This document shows, in pieces, positions 62,737 through 64,000 of a stretch of 64,000 nt of DNA (position 1 is its first letter; each line of letters begins with the position of its first letter). Made by a program: the position numbers and the translations under genes. Source of the DNA: Leptasterias polaris (lineage: Eukaryota > Echinodermata > Asteroidea > Forcipulatida > Asteriidae); NCBI GenBank assembly GCA_037783415.1, contig JAZGTN010000016.1:555001-619000 (forward strand), read 5' to 3'. The notes under the pieces were generated by a model. The model was not told where the DNA came from, searched no databases, and saw nothing but the letters and a program-made list of their open reading frames with translations.

Positions 62737-63113
62737 CTAAAAAAGGAAGCAAAGAAAATCATCCATTACTGGAAGAATACGTTCATTTGAATTTTTTACA
62801 TTTTCAAGAACTGACCTTCAAGAATATTATTCACATACCTATTAAACTAAACAGATCATAAACAGTGATAACCCTTTCCTTACCAGAGGCAACTTTATTT
62901 GACAAAGCCTACAAACAAAAAAGCACTTCAGCCTGAGCTTAAAGGCAACGTATCCCTTTGTTTTTTGGAACTGATCGATTGGTTTAATCCTACATAAATG
63001 TAGATATATCCAATAAAAGTAACCTGTGAAAAATTCTTTTCAAAAGGTGGTGTTGTTTTTCAGATATCACTGAAAATCCAGAGCGGTTATGTCCAAGCAG
63101 GAAGAATACTCAT

Positions 63114-63205
63114 TAACCCTAACAATCCCTAACCCTACAAATTCAAACAGGGCAAAATGTAAAGCGCATTGAGACGTTATTGTGAAATGCGCTATATAAG
63201 AACTG

Positions 63206-63238
<33 letters not shown>

Positions 63239-63634
63239 TTTGTTAGGTTAAGTACAGTGAAGTTAGGATTGGGTGTTTGATTCTGTGGGATTGTGTATCC
63301 TTGCTGACAAGTAATGGTGTTTGAATTTGATTGAGTGGGTATGGTGGATGTGTGAAATGTACATGTCTGGCATTGCTCTTTCCTCCATGGTCTAATGAGA
63401 TAGTTGTTGGATTATGTTATGTTGGGTACTGTGTGATTTCACTGATCAAATTTTGCACATGCCAAGTGTACACACTCCAACAAAATCAAACAAAAAAGGC
63501 CTGTTGGAGTTTGTTAGGTTGTGTATCGTCCCCCTAAGATTGGGTACAGTTCCCATCTCATGGTAGTATAAGCTGTTGGAATGTGTTGGGTTAGGGATGG
63601 ATTCTAGTAAAAACGCTTTGGGAGTTAGGGTTAA
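63114..63634. mobile_element. piggyBac-like MITE (TTAA target), copy 2
   Basis: Same ends as 16663-17112 (TTAACCCTAACaatccc...GTTAGGGTTAA) and nearly the same interior. It differs by about 75 extra bases at 63161-63235 that are a SINE/LINE-type tail (aaagcgcattgagacgttat, gcgctatataagaac, (TAT)n). Confidence 0.85.
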
Positions 63635-63846
63635 TTGGAAAACACAACCTGAGAAACGTTTTTAACGGTAACGTTTCTCAGATTCAAATTTTGGGGAATA
63701 AAAACTGGTATCTTTTTCCATAACCACATTACTTCGAAGTGAAATAAGTCTCAAAATGCTTTATACTATCTAAAGCTGCTGTACTTTTGTAACCGAGTAA
63801 ATTTCATTGCCATTAGTTTTAAAGAGTGACTACCAAACGTATTCAG

Positions 63847-64000
63847 ACAAAATCTTGTAAAACCAGACAAAACCTTGTAAAATCAGACAAAATCTTGTAA
63901 AATCAGACAAAATCTTGTAAAATCAGACAAAACCTTGTAAAATCAGACAAAATCTTGTAAAATCAGACAAAATCTTGTAAAATCAGACAAAATCTTGTAA
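63847..64000. repeat. 20-bp minisatellite running off the window
   Basis: Unit aatcagacaaaatcttgtaa, about eight copies, the first ones with c for t variants. The array end lies outside the window. Confidence 0.93.

Overview
The window is a piece of an animal (metazoan) nuclear genome, most likely an echinoderm and probably a sea star. The evidence is a gene split into many small exons with GT-AG introns, a protein clearly orthologous to the vertebrate nuclear-pore protein TPR, and introns packed with tRNA-derived SINEs, palindromic MITEs, hAT-like and piggyBac-like non-autonomous DNA transposons and 3'-truncated LINEs. The echinoderm assignment is my inference from the style of the repeats and the lectin genes; I could not search a database.

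The backbone is one gene on the minus strand, the 3' part of TPR/Megator. I could place 35 coding exons between 62736 and 1137. Joined with standard splice sites they give one uninterrupted frame: 4631 nt, 1542 residues plus a stop, with every exon-exon phase matching. The 5' third of the gene lies beyond the right end of the window. Exons from 62.7 to 26.7 kb encode the coiled-coil rod. Exons from 23.6 to 17.2 kb encode the Gln/Pro-rich linker and a basic patch that may be the nuclear localisation signal. Exons from 14.8 to 11.4 kb encode the acidic low-complexity domain. Exons from 10.5 to 1.1 kb encode the Ser/Thr-rich tail and an Arg/Gly-rich C-terminus.

Two intact single-exon genes lie on the plus strand inside the largest TPR intron (28019-38125). 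They are tandem paralogs (32380-33102 and 35589-36311), each encoding a 240-residue secreted protein with a signal peptide, a C-type lectin domain and a C-terminal PAN/apple-like domain. The PAN halves are almost identical while the lectin halves differ at many positions. A decayed copy of their 5' flank and extra fragments of their 3' flank surround them.

Almost all the rest is repeats: at least six tRNA-headed SINE families, several MITE families, two pairs of hAT-like elements, one hAT-like element inserted into a 21-bp minisatellite, LINE 3' ends, and minisatellites of 20, 21, 45, 55, 69, 82, 109 and about 151 bp. Several repeats touch TPR splice sites. A hAT-like element (61799-62581) inserted at the donor of exon 1, and its 6-bp target duplication kept that donor intact. 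A MITE ends seven bases from the donor of exon 4. An 82-bp minisatellite (5803-6576) has amplified the end of exon 31 together with its donor. I saw no rRNA gene, CRISPR array or bacterial operon structure.
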